Source of the DNA: Amycolatopsis anabasis
GTDB taxonomy: Bacteria; Actinomycetota; Actinomycetes; Mycobacteriales; Pseudonocardiaceae
Reading direction: 5' to 3'
Length of the DNA: 64,000 nucleotides
NCBI RefSeq assembly: GCF_009765355.1
Contig: NZ_VTHK01000042.1
Span: forward strand, 18,950-82,949
Shown here: positions 42,857 through 51,997 of the stretch, in pieces
Layout of the letters: every line of letters starts with the position of its first letter
How positions within the stretch are numbered: position 1 is the stretch's first letter
Position numbers and translations under genes: made by a program
Notes under the pieces: generated by a model
Database searches by the model: none
Told to the model about the DNA's origin: nothing
The model's input: only the letters and a program-made list of their open reading frames with translations

Positions 42857-43680
42857 CACGCCGGACCCAGGGGGCGCGGGCGGTGGTGACCGGTGCGGGC
42901 AGCGGGATCGGCCGCGCGTTCGCCCTCGAGCTCGCCCGGCGCGGCGGCCGGGTCGTCTGCGCCGACCTCGATCTGGCCACCGCGAAGGAAACCGCCGCCC
43001 GGATCGAGGCCATGGGCGGGGAAGCGCTCGCCGTCGCGTGCGATGTCTCGGTGGAGGCGCAGGTGTGGGACCTGTCCGAGGCCGCCGAGCGGTGGCTCGG
43101 CGGCCCGGCCGGCCTGATCGTCAACAACGCGGGCATCGGCGCGGGCGGCCAGGTGATCGGCGAGACCCCGTTGCCGGATTGGCGCCGCACGCTCGGGGTG
43201 AACCTGTGGGGCGTCGTGCACGGCTGCCACGTGTTCACCCCGTGGCTGCGCGCCGCCGGGCGCGGCGGGATCATCAACGTCGCCTCCGCGGCCGCGTTCG
43301 CCGCGGCGCCCCGGATGGCCGCCTACAACGCGAGCAAGGCGGCGGTGCTGGCGATTTCGGAAACCCTGGCGGCGGAGCTGAGCGGCACCGGGGTCGCGGT
43401 GACCGTGCTGTGCCCGACCTTCGTCAAGACGAACATCATCGGCAACGAGCTGATCGACGCCGCCGCTTCGCGCGCCGCGGACAAGTTGATGCGCCTGACC
43501 GGCACCACCCCCGAACGCATCGCCCGCATCACCCTGGACGCGCACGACCGCGGCCGCCTGTACGTCGTGCCCAGGCTGGACGCGCAGCTGCTCTGGCGCG
43601 CCAAACGCCTGCTTCCGGCCGTGCACACCCGCGCGGCCGGGCTGCTCGGCCGATTCGCGCCGTTCCCGCAAGGACAGTGA
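42853..43680 (+). CDS. Short-chain dehydrogenase/reductase (SadH-like)
   Basis: A 275-residue NAD(P)-dependent oxidoreductase. Cofactor motif TGAGSGIG at 13-20, NNAG near 93-96 and catalytic S145-Y158-x3-K162. The C-terminal extension (about 225-275, basic and hydrophobic) may bring it to the membrane. It likely oxidises an alcohol to a ketone or the reverse before or after Baeyer-Villiger oxidation. It begins in the overlap with the esterase gene and is followed 13 bp later by the diiron gene. Confidence 0.9.
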   Translation: MTRRTQGARAVVTGAGSGIGRAFALELARRGGRVVCADLDLATAKETAARIEAMGGEALAVACDVSVEAQVWDLSEAAERWLGGPAGLIVNNAGIGAGGQVIGETPLPDWRRTLGVNLWGVVHGCHVFTPWLRAAGRGGIINVASAAAFAAAPRMAAYNASKAAVLAISETLAAELSGTGVAVTVLCPTFVKTNIIGNELIDAAASRAADKLMRLTGTTPERIARITLDAHDRGRLYVVPRLDAQLLWRAKRLLPAVHTRAAGLLGRFAPFPQGQ

Positions 43681-43693
43681 GAGGAGCCTCGCC

Positions 43694-44617
43694 GTGGCCA
43701 TCGAACTCGACGACATGCTGAACACCATCAAGGACCGGCAATGGGCCCTGACCGATATCGACTGGGACGCGCCCGGCGCCGAGCTGATCACCGAGGAACA
43801 ACGGCCCAAACTCCAGGCGTTCATGGCCGACCTGGTGTGGATCGAGAACGTCGGCGCGCGTGGTTTCGCCGCCATGGCGACGAAAGCGCCGACCGACACG
43901 CTCAAGCAGATCTACACCTACTTCCACGCCGAGGAACAGCGCCACGCCAACGCCGAACTCGCGCTGATGCGCCGCTGGGGGATGCTGGAGGGCGACCGGA
44001 TCCCCGAGCCCAACGTCAACGTCCGGCTCGCCATCCAGTGGCTGGACCGGTATTCCGACGGCATGTCACTGTCCATTTTGGGCACCGTGATCCCGATGCT
44101 GGAGGTGGCCCTGGACGGGGCGCTGGTGAAGTTCCTGCTCGACGAGGTCGCCGATCCGCTGTGCCACGAGGTGTTCCGGAAGATCAACGCCGACGAGTCC
44201 CGCCACCTGGCCGTCGATTTCCAGGTGCTCGACCTGCTCGGCGCCGCGCCGCTGCGGCGATTGCTGATCCAGACCGTCGGCAACACCCTGCGGCCGAGCC
44301 TGCTGCTCGGCGCCCTGATGTACATCCCGCTGCTGAACCGCATGCGCGACAACATCGTCGCCATGGGCCTGAAGGAGAACCAGCTCTACAACGCGATGAA
44401 GCGGTTCGCCAGCGTCGGGGAGCGCAGCGCGAACACCCGCCGGGTGCCGACGTACCAGGTCCTCAAGCGGCACGCGGCCATGGTGATCGACCGCGGTCAC
44501 CCCTACCACCTCTTCGCCGATTTCCTGGTCCGCGCCAGCAACCTCATCCCGAAGCGGCTGCTCGGCCGAACCCCGGCCTGGGCCCGGGAACTCACCCACG
44601 AGCCGGTGTCCAAATGA
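43694..44617 (+). CDS. Ferritin-like four-helix diiron protein
   Basis: A 307-residue protein with the complete diiron carboxylate set: E51 (VWIENVG), E81-Q-R-H84, E137 (PMLEVALD) and E168-S-R-H171. This E-ExxH-E-ExxH pattern is that of ferritin-like oxygenases/oxidases (AurF, acyl-ACP desaturase and relatives). It may hydroxylate or desaturate a lipid-like substrate with O2; an electron donor is not encoded here. The C-terminal half has basic and hydrophobic segments. GTG start behind GAGAGGAG; overlaps the monooxygenase gene by four bases. Confidence 0.8.
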   Translation: MAIELDDMLNTIKDRQWALTDIDWDAPGAELITEEQRPKLQAFMADLVWIENVGARGFAAMATKAPTDTLKQIYTYFHAEEQRHANAELALMRRWGMLEGDRIPEPNVNVRLAIQWLDRYSDGMSLSILGTVIPMLEVALDGALVKFLLDEVADPLCHEVFRKINADESRHLAVDFQVLDLLGAAPLRRLLIQTVGNTLRPSLLLGALMYIPLLNRMRDNIVAMGLKENQLYNAMKRFASVGERSANTRRVPTYQVLKRHAAMVIDRGHPYHLFADFLVRASNLIPKRLLGRTPAWARELTHEPVSK

Positions 44618-46080
44618 CGGCCGTTCTCGTCGTCGGGGCGGGGTTCGCCGGACTGGGCGCCGCGATTCGCCTGCGGCAGGCCGGAATCGACGACTTCGTG
44701 ATCCTGGAGCGCGGCACCGAGGTGGGCGGGACCTGGCGCGACAACACCTATCCCGGGGCGGCCTGCGACATTCCCTCCCTGCTGTACTCGTATTCCTTCG
44801 CGCCGCTCCCGGAGTGGTCCCGCGCCTACTCCGGGAGCGCGGAGATCCTGCGCTACATCAACCACATCGTCGACCGCTTCGAACTCCGCCCGCACATCCG
44901 GTTCGGCGCGGACGTCACCGGGCTGGCCTTCGACGAGGACACCGGCGCCTGGACCGCGGACACCGCCGACGGCCGCGTGTTCACCGCCCGCACCGCGATC
45001 ATGGCCGCCGGACCGCTGTCCAACGCCAGTTTCCCCGAGCTGCGCGGGATCGACAGCTACACCGGGCACAAGATCCACAGCGCCCGGTGGGACCACGACT
45101 ACGATCCGGCCGGGCAACGCGTCGCGGTCATCGGCACCGGCGCGAGCGCGGTCCAGATCATTCCCGAACTCGTGGGCAAGGCGAGCGGGGTCAAGGTTTT
45201 CCAGCGCACCCCGGGCTGGGTGCTGCCCCGGCTGAACCACCGGCACCCGGCGTGGCTGAAGGCGGTCTTCCGGCGCCACCCGGGCGTCCAGGACCTCGCC
45301 CGGCAGGCCTGGTTCTGGGGGCACGAGGCCGTCGCGCTCGGGCTGGTGTGGGACACCGTGTTCACCCGCGGGGTGGAAACCGCCGCCCGGATCAACCTGC
45401 GGCGCCAGGTCCGGGATCCGTGGCTGCGCCGGCAACTCACGCCCGACTACCGGGCCGGTTGCAAACGCATGCTGATGACCAGCGACTACTATCCCGCGCT
45501 GCAGCGGGAGAACTGCAAACTCATCACCTGGCCCATCGCCACCCTCTGCCCGGACGGGATCCGCACCGCGGACGGCATCGAGCACCACGTCGACTGCATC
45601 GTGTTCGCCACCGGATTCGATGTCTGCAAAACGGGCACGCCCTTCCCGATCACCGGGCTCGGCGGCCGGAAACTGCACGACGAATGGTCCCGAGGCGCCC
45701 GCGCGTACAAGAGCGTCAGCGTTTCCGGGTATCCGAACCTCTTCCTGATCTTCGGCCCCAATTCCGGGCCCGGGCACAATTCCGCGTTGCTGTACATGGA
45801 ATCCCAGATCGACTACGCGGTCCGGGCCGTCCGGCTCATCCTCGACCGCGACCTGCGAGCGTTCGACGTCCGCCAGGAAAGCCAGGACAGTTTCAACCGG
45901 AACCTGCAGAAGCGGCTCGCGCGCACGACCTGGAACTCCGGTTGCCGGAGCTGGTACCTCACCGAGGACGGCTACAACGCCACCATGTTCCCCGGCTTCG
46001 CCACCCAGTTCGCCCGCCAGATGGCCACCCTGGACCTCGGCGACTACCACCTGGACCGAAGGAGCACACTGGCGAAGTGA
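44614..46080 (+). CDS. Baeyer-Villiger flavin monooxygenase (MymA-like)
   Basis: A 488-residue FAD/NADPH monooxygenase. FAD-binding GAGFAGLG at 8-15, NADPH-binding GTGASAVQ at 174-181, and between them the type I Baeyer-Villiger fingerprint Y149-T-G151-x3-H155-x3-W159 (Phe replaced by Tyr). Also ATGFDVCKTGTPF near 330. It inserts oxygen into ketones or oxidises related carbonyl or S groups. With the SDR and esterase it forms the ketone-ester-alcohol chain seen in degradation pathways and in the mycobacterial mymA operon. Confidence 0.92.
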   Translation: MTAVLVVGAGFAGLGAAIRLRQAGIDDFVILERGTEVGGTWRDNTYPGAACDIPSLLYSYSFAPLPEWSRAYSGSAEILRYINHIVDRFELRPHIRFGADVTGLAFDEDTGAWTADTADGRVFTARTAIMAAGPLSNASFPELRGIDSYTGHKIHSARWDHDYDPAGQRVAVIGTGASAVQIIPELVGKASGVKVFQRTPGWVLPRLNHRHPAWLKAVFRRHPGVQDLARQAWFWGHEAVALGLVWDTVFTRGVETAARINLRRQVRDPWLRRQLTPDYRAGCKRMLMTSDYYPALQRENCKLITWPIATLCPDGIRTADGIEHHVDCIVFATGFDVCKTGTPFPITGLGGRKLHDEWSRGARAYKSVSVSGYPNLFLIFGPNSGPGHNSALLYMESQIDYAVRAVRLILDRDLRAFDVRQESQDSFNRNLQKRLARTTWNSGCRSWYLTEDGYNATMFPGFATQFARQMATLDLGDYHLDRRSTLAK

Positions 46081-46862
46081 CCACCTCGCACGACGACCGG
46101 GTACGTGAGCAGTTCCGCCTCCAGGCGGGGACCTTCGACGATCGGGGCTGGGCGGCCCGCGGCCTCGAGTGGATCGTCGGCCAACTCCGGCCCGGCGCCG
46201 GGGACCAGGTCCTGGACGTGGCCGCGGGTGCGGCCCACCTCGGACGCGCGCTCGCCCCGCACGTCCGCCACGTCAGCGCGCTCGACCTGACCCCGGAGAT
46301 GCTCGACCAGGGCCAGCGCCTCGCCAGGAGCGCCGGGCTGGGCAACATGGCCTTCCTGGTGGGCAACGCCACCGCGCTGCCGTGGCTGGACGGCCAGTTC
46401 GACCTGGTGGTCTGCCGTTTGGCGCTGCACCAGGTCGCCGACCCCGCCGCCGTGGTGCGCGAGATGGTGCGCGTCACCCGGCCCGGCGGCCGCGTCGGCG
46501 TCACCGACATGATCACCGAGGAACCGGTGCGCGCCGAGACCAACCGGCTCGAACGGCTCCGCGATCCCAGCCACGGGACGACCCTGACCCTCGCCGAGAT
46601 CCACGACCTGCTGGCCGCGGCGGGTGCCGAGGTCACCTCGACCGCCACCCAGGACCAGCCCCTCGACCTCGAGGACTGGATGCACCGCACCGCCACCCCG
46701 GAGGACGCCCGCGCGGAAATCCGGGAGCGGATGCGGACCGAACTCGACGGCGGACCGGAGACCGGCCTCCGGCCTTCCCGCGATGCGGACGGCGTGCTCA
46801 CCTTCGTCCACACCTGGGCCACCACGGTCGCCGGGATACCGGGGTTTACATCGAACGTTTGA
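46077..46862 (+). CDS. Class I SAM-dependent methyltransferase (UbiE-like)
   Basis: A 261-residue methyltransferase. SAM motif I is VLDVAAGAAHLGRAL (glycine-poor variant), then ALDLTPEMLDQ, NATALPWLDGQFDLVVCRLALHQVADP and RVTRPGGRVGVTDM. Its GTG overlaps the monooxygenase stop (GTGA), so it is co-translated with it. It may O- or C-methylate a product of the operon. Last gene of the TetR-controlled unit. Confidence 0.88.
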   Translation: MTTSHDDRVREQFRLQAGTFDDRGWAARGLEWIVGQLRPGAGDQVLDVAAGAAHLGRALAPHVRHVSALDLTPEMLDQGQRLARSAGLGNMAFLVGNATALPWLDGQFDLVVCRLALHQVADPAAVVREMVRVTRPGGRVGVTDMITEEPVRAETNRLERLRDPSHGTTLTLAEIHDLLAAAGAEVTSTATQDQPLDLEDWMHRTATPEDARAEIRERMRTELDGGPETGLRPSRDADGVLTFVHTWATTVAGIPGFTSNV

Positions 46863-46899
46863 GATTTCCGAACCGGAAAGCGGCTTAAACTCCGGTTTC

Positions 46900-48045
46900 G
46901 TGACGAATGGTGAGATCGGCCGCAGATCGCTTTTCCGGGGCGCGGGAATTCTGGGGCTGGCGGCCGCGACCGGGTTCACCGGCGGTGGCACGGCATCGGC
47001 CGCTGGCGCGCCGCGGATGACCGTGCGGCTCGCCAAACCCGGGGTCGCGCCCGGCCGCATCTTCTTCACCTACACCAACGCATCCGGTGGCGGTGGCGTC
47101 GAAATCGCCGACGCCGCGGGCGAACCGCTGTGGTCGACGTCGGCGGCCGACCTCTACTACGAGAACTTCCAGCAGCAGACCTACCGCGGCCGCAAGGTGC
47201 TCACCTGGTGGCAGGGCACCGGAAACCCGGCCAACGGCGGCACCGGCAACGGAATCGGCGTGCTGACCGGACTCGACCACACCCCGGTCGCGACCGTCGG
47301 TCCGTCCGGCGACTTCCACCCGGACGTCCACGAATTCCGCATCACGCCGTGGAACACCGCGTTGATCACCTGCTACGTCCCGGTTCGCCGCGACCTCTCC
47401 TCGGTCGGCGGGCCGGTGGACGGGCTGGTCCTCGACAGCTACTGCGAAGAGGTCGACATCGCCTCCGGTGCGGTGCTGCTGCGCTGGAGCGCGCTCGACC
47501 ACGTCCCGCTCACCGACAGCTACAAACCCCTCCCGGCCACTCCGGACCAGCCCTGGGACTTCTTCCACGCCAACTCGATCAGCCTCACCCCGGACAACCA
47601 CCTGCTCGTTTCCGGGCGGAGCACCTGCGCGCTCTACCAGGTCCACCGGACGACCGGTGCGGTGATCTGGCGCCTCGGCGGGAAGTCCAGCTCGTTCGCG
47701 CTCACCCCGGACGCGGTTTTCGGCTGGCAGCACCACGCGATCTTCGAGGACCCGCGGACCATCCGGCTGTTCGACAACGCCAGCGACGGCACGACCACGC
47801 TCCACCCGACCCGCGTGGCGTGGCTCCGCCTCGACCCGCGCGGGATGACCGCTTCCCTCGCCCGAAGCATGAGCATCCCCGGCAGCCACGTCACCGCCAT
47901 GGGCAGCGCGCAACGGCTGCCGGGTGGCAACGTCTTCGTGAACTGGGGCATGACCCCGCGGCTCTCCGAATTCTCCCCGGACGGCGACCTGCTCTTCGAC
48001 GCCACCCTTCCCACACCGTCCTACCGGGCCTTCAAGTTCCCCTGA
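46900..48045 (+). CDS. Exported arylsulfotransferase (ASST)-like protein
   Basis: A 381-residue protein with a Tat signal (RRSLFRGAGILGLAAATGF, twin Arg 8-9) and a likely cut after TASAAGA. The mature part is a six-bladed propeller-like repeat resembling Arylsulfotrans family proteins (WDFFHANSISLTPDNHLLVSGRSTCALYQVHRTTGAVIWRLGG; GWQHHAIFED; GNVFVNWGM). His residues fit the family's active-site region (FHANS, WQHHA), but activity is untested. TAAACT ends eight bases before the GTG start. Confidence 0.82.
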   Translation: MTNGEIGRRSLFRGAGILGLAAATGFTGGGTASAAGAPRMTVRLAKPGVAPGRIFFTYTNASGGGGVEIADAAGEPLWSTSAADLYYENFQQQTYRGRKVLTWWQGTGNPANGGTGNGIGVLTGLDHTPVATVGPSGDFHPDVHEFRITPWNTALITCYVPVRRDLSSVGGPVDGLVLDSYCEEVDIASGAVLLRWSALDHVPLTDSYKPLPATPDQPWDFFHANSISLTPDNHLLVSGRSTCALYQVHRTTGAVIWRLGGKSSSFALTPDAVFGWQHHAIFEDPRTIRLFDNASDGTTTLHPTRVAWLRLDPRGMTASLARSMSIPGSHVTAMGSAQRLPGGNVFVNWGMTPRLSEFSPDGDLLFDATLPTPSYRAFKFP

Positions 48046-48060
48046 TCTCCGGCCACGCCG

Positions 48061-51000
48061 TCAGCCGCGTGGGCAGTCGCGGCGGAACGGCGCACCGGGA
48101 ACGGTCCGGGCCCACTGGTCCTCGGTGACGCTGTCGCCGATCCGGCGGCACAGGGTGTGCAGGACGCGTTCGACGTCGAGATCCCACAGCCGCGCGGTCC
48201 CGTCGGAACTTCCGGTGAAGAGCGTCTTCCCGTCGCCGCCGAACGCCATTCCCTTGACCGGCCCGGTGAAACCGGTCAGCGTGGCGGTCTCCCGATGGGA
48301 CGGCACGTCCCAGATCGTCACGCTGCGGTCCTCGCCCGCGGTCGCCAGGGTCCGCCCGTCGGCGCTCAGCGCCACGGCTTCGGCGGAACTGGTGTGCCCG
48401 GTGAACGTGGTGGTCTCGGCGCGGGCGGCGATGTCCCAGAGCTTCACCGTCCCGTCGACGCTCCCGGCGGCCAGGACGCGCCCGTTCCCGCTGAACGCCA
48501 TCCCGCGCAACGAACTCCGGTAACCGGAGAACACCGCGAGCTGGCGGCGGCCGGGGACGTCCCACACCGTCACGGTGAGATCCTCACCCGCGGTGGCCAG
48601 CAGCTTCCCGTCCTGGCTGAAGGCCACCTCCTGGACCGACGCCACCGGGCTGACGTGGCCGGTGAACGCGGCGACCTCCCGGCGTTCCGGGACGTCCAGC
48701 AACCGCACGGTGCCGTCCGCGCCGACCCCGGCGAGCGTGCGCCCGTCGCCGCCGAAGGCCAGCCCCCGGATCGGGCTGTTGTGCCCGGTGAACGCGTGGA
48801 TCTCCCGGCGCGACCGCACATCCCACAACCGGATCGTGCCGTCCGCGCCCCCGGCGGCCACGGTGTCCCCGGCGCCGTTGAACGCCAGGGCCGCGACGGG
48901 ACCGCCGGGCCCGGTCAGGGTCGCGGACTGCTGGCGGGTGGTCGCGTCCCACAACGACACCGTCCCGTCGGTGCTCCCCGCCGCCAGCGTCCGGCCGTCC
49001 CGGCTGAGGGCGGTCCCGAGAATGGTGGGGACCGGGCGGGAAAGCAGGGCGGCGCCGCCCATGCGCCACAGCAGGACGGTCCCGTCCTCGCCCACCGCGG
49101 CCAGGATGTCGTTGGCGTCCCCGGTGAACGCGACGGCGGCCACCGGGCCGGCGTGCCCGCTCAGGGTGGCGGTCTCCCGGTGGGTGGCCACGTCCCACAG
49201 CTTGGCGTTGCGGTCTTCGCTGGCGGTGGCCAGGGTGCGTCCGTCCCCGCTGAACGCCACCGATTCGACCGGCCCGCCGTGCCCGGTGAGCACCGCGATC
49301 TCCCGCCGGGTGGCGATCTCCCACAACCGCACCGCGCCGTCGGCGCCACCCACGGCCAGGGTGCTCCCGTCCCCGTCGAAGGCCACGCCGACGACCGGGC
49401 CGATGTGCCCGCTCAGCTTGGCGATTTCCTGGCGGGCGGGCACATTCCACAACGTCACGGTCCCGTCCGCGGCCCCGGCGGCCAGGGTGTTCCCGTCGCC
49501 GCTGAACGCCACGCCCACCACCGGCCCGGAGTCACCGGCCAGGGTGCCGATTTCCCGGCGGGCTCCGGTGTCCCACAGGGTCACGTCCCCGTCCACGCCG
49601 CCGGTGGCCAGGACGCCGCCGTTCCGGCTGAGCTGCAGGGTGAGCATGATCCCGTAGGTCTCATCGGACAGCGTGGCGATCTCCCGGTGGGTGACGGCGT
49701 CCCAGAGCTTGACCGTGGAACTGCCCCCGCCGGTGACCAGGACGCGGCCGTCGTCGCTGAACGCCAGGCCGATGTTGCCGCCCGTGGGGAGGCTGCCGAC
49801 CTCCTGCTGGGTGCGGATGTCCCACAGCTTCACGGGCCCGTCGATGCCGCCGGTGGCGAGAACGCGTCCGCCGGGATGGAAGGCCACGTGTTTGATGAGC
49901 GCGGCGTTCCCCCGGAACCTGCCGAGCAACGGCTGGGCCTGCGCGGCCAGCAGGACGCTCCGCGCCTCGGTGGTGGGGGCCTGCCGATACGCCTCGACGG
50001 CCAGCAGGATCGACAGTTCCGGTTGCGACGTGGTGAGCGCCGCCGCCTTCGCGACCATTTCCCGGGACAGCGCCAGGGCGCGCTGGTCCTCCGCCGCCTG
50101 CCGCTGCTGCACGGCCACGACCCCGGTGACCGCCGCGACGCAGGCGATCACCGCCAGGATCACCACCAGCGCCCGCAGGCGGCGCGTGCGGTGGCGGGCG
50201 ACGCGGTCCTCGGCTTCCTTGGCGAGCAGGCTGGCTTCCAGGAACTCCCGCTCGCTGGGGGTGAGCGCGGTGCGGCGCCGGGTGTTCCACTCGCGCGCGC
50301 CGGTCAGCTGGCTGCCGCGGAACAGCGCGCCGGGGTCGCGGTCGAGCGATTCCCAGGTGTGCGTGGCTTCGGTGAGGCGTCGGTGGACCCGCAACCCGTC
50401 GCGGTCGTCGGCCAGCCACTCGCCCAGCCGCGGCCAGGAGCGGATCAGGGCCTCGTGGGCGATCTCGACCGTGTCCTCGCCGATGGTGAGCAGCCGGGCG
50501 CGGGCCAGGATGTCCAATACCGCAGCGGTTTCCTCGTCACCGCTGGTGAGCTCGGTGCGCCGGACCCGCCGCCCGGTGTCCTGCGTGCCGTCGCCCAGTG
50601 CGATCAACCGCAGGAAGACCTCCCGCGCCGTGCGTTGCTGTTCGTCGGCCAGTTCGGTGTAGACCCGCTCGGCGCTCTGGGTCAGCGCGCTCTCCACGCC
50701 GCCCGCGTTCTGGTACCCGGCCAGGGTCAGCGTGCTGCCCCGGCGACGCTTCCAGGTTTCCACCAGGGCGTGCGACATCAGGGGCAACGCCCCCGGCCGC
50801 CCGACCATCTCGCTGACGATGGTGGACACCAGGGCGGTCTCGACCGTGAGCCCGGCGGCCACCGCCGGTTTGGTGATCGCCGCCCGCAGTTCCTCGGCCC
50901 GCATCGCGCCCACCAGTGTCTGCCCGTCCCGCAGGGCATCCACCAGATCGGGATGTTCCGCGCACCGGCCGTAGAAATCGGCCCGGACACCGAGCACCAC

Positions 51001-51786
51001 CCGGATCCGGCTGGTTTCGGCCCGTGCCGCGACCAGCAACGCGTCGACGAACCGGCTCCGCTGCTCGGCGTCCTGGCACAGCGTGAAGATCTCCTCGAAC
51101 TGGTCGACCACCAGCAGGAGTTCGACTTCGTCCGGCTGTTCGGCGAGGAGCTGCCGGACCGCCAGGTGGAGGCGGTACGGATCGGCCTCCAGATCCGAGT
51201 ACACCGAACCGGCCGAAAGCCCGAGCAGCCCCGCCACCCGCGTGGCGCACTCCTCCAGGGGGCGCTCGCCCGGGGTGAACAGCACGACCGGCCAGTCGTC
51301 CTTCGCGACCTGGGGGATCAGACCGGCCCGCAGCAACGAGGACTTACCGCTGCCGGAAGGACCGAACACCGCCAGGAACCGGCGCTCGCCGAGCCGGGTC
51401 ACCAGTTCCTCGACCAACCGCTCCCGCCCGAAGAACCGACCGGAATCCTCCGGCTGGAACGCGGCCAGACCGGCGTAGGGCGCCGGGCCGTCCCCGTTGG
51501 CGGTCACCGGTTCGGCCGCGGCCAGGGCGGCGGACGCGGCATGCCAGCGGGCTTCCCATTCCGCTCGATTTCCCCCGCACGCCCGGACATAGGCCAGGGT
51601 GACCGGCAGACTGGGCAGGGTCCGCCCCGCCGCGGCCTCGGCCAGCGTGCTCGCCGAGTAGTGCGCGCGGGCGGCCAGCGCCCGGTAGGGCGGGGTGCCG
51701 GCGTCTTCCCGGAGTTGCCGGAGCCCGAGCGCGAGTTCCCGCAGCACGCCGTTGTCGGCCGCCACGGGACGTTCCGGCCTCGGCAT
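48061..51786 (-). CDS. HTH-nSTAND NTPase with 14 WD40 repeats
   Basis: A 1241-residue protein. An Xre-like helix-turn-helix region (about 10-70), a STAND-type P-loop NTPase with Walker A GPSGSGKSS (142-150) and Walker B VVDQFEE (225-231), a winged-helix/helical region (EIAHEALIRSWPRLGEWL), a membrane helix (about 533-557) and, from about 628 to the end, 14 WD40 repeats, enough for two seven-bladed propellers. The NTPase would lie inside and the propellers beyond the membrane helix. Strong ribosome-binding site GAGGAGG. STAND proteins act as ligand-gated switches; the signal and target are unknown. Confidence 0.9.
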   Translation of the reverse strand: MPRPERPVAADNGVLRELALGLRQLREDAGTPPYRALAARAHYSASTLAEAAAGRTLPSLPVTLAYVRACGGNRAEWEARWHAASAALAAAEPVTANGDGPAPYAGLAAFQPEDSGRFFGRERLVEELVTRLGERRFLAVFGPSGSGKSSLLRAGLIPQVAKDDWPVVLFTPGERPLEECATRVAGLLGLSAGSVYSDLEADPYRLHLAVRQLLAEQPDEVELLLVVDQFEEIFTLCQDAEQRSRFVDALLVAARAETSRIRVVLGVRADFYGRCAEHPDLVDALRDGQTLVGAMRAEELRAAITKPAVAAGLTVETALVSTIVSEMVGRPGALPLMSHALVETWKRRRGSTLTLAGYQNAGGVESALTQSAERVYTELADEQQRTAREVFLRLIALGDGTQDTGRRVRRTELTSGDEETAAVLDILARARLLTIGEDTVEIAHEALIRSWPRLGEWLADDRDGLRVHRRLTEATHTWESLDRDPGALFRGSQLTGAREWNTRRRTALTPSEREFLEASLLAKEAEDRVARHRTRRLRALVVILAVIACVAAVTGVVAVQQRQAAEDQRALALSREMVAKAAALTTSQPELSILLAVEAYRQAPTTEARSVLLAAQAQPLLGRFRGNAALIKHVAFHPGGRVLATGGIDGPVKLWDIRTQQEVGSLPTGGNIGLAFSDDGRVLVTGGGSSTVKLWDAVTHREIATLSDETYGIMLTLQLSRNGGVLATGGVDGDVTLWDTGARREIGTLAGDSGPVVGVAFSGDGNTLAAGAADGTVTLWNVPARQEIAKLSGHIGPVVGVAFDGDGSTLAVGGADGAVRLWEIATRREIAVLTGHGGPVESVAFSGDGRTLATASEDRNAKLWDVATHRETATLSGHAGPVAAVAFTGDANDILAAVGEDGTVLLWRMGGAALLSRPVPTILGTALSRDGRTLAAGSTDGTVSLWDATTRQQSATLTGPGGPVAALAFNGAGDTVAAGGADGTIRLWDVRSRREIHAFTGHNSPIRGLAFGGDGRTLAGVGADGTVRLLDVPERREVAAFTGHVSPVASVQEVAFSQDGKLLATAGEDLTVTVWDVPGRRQLAVFSGYRSSLRGMAFSGNGRVLAAGSVDGTVKLWDIAARAETTTFTGHTSSAEAVALSADGRTLATAGEDRSVTIWDVPSHRETATLTGFTGPVKGMAFGGDGKTLFTGSSDGTARLWDLDVERVLHTLCRRIGDSVTEDQWARTVPGAPFRRDCPRG

Positions 51787-51997
51787 CACAACCTCCTCGT
51801 CGACATCCCCCGATCGTTCCCGAACGCTTCGCCGGCAGAACCCACATTGTCCGGCGATTGGTTGTCCGGCCAGGTGACGCCGACACCGAACAACGTTTTC
51901 CAGTAGAACCGGATGCGGCGGGTCGCCGGTTGGGCCGTGGTTTCCGATCGAGGGGTACCGGCGGCCCGTCCCCGCACCTGGTGTTCGAGAGGCTTCG

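Noticed and set aside
48157..51906. A long plus-strand open frame opposite the WD40 STAND gene
   Set aside because: It is the antisense shadow of the repeats, rich in Pro, Gly, His and Arg with no domain, while the minus strand gives 14 clean WD40 repeats.
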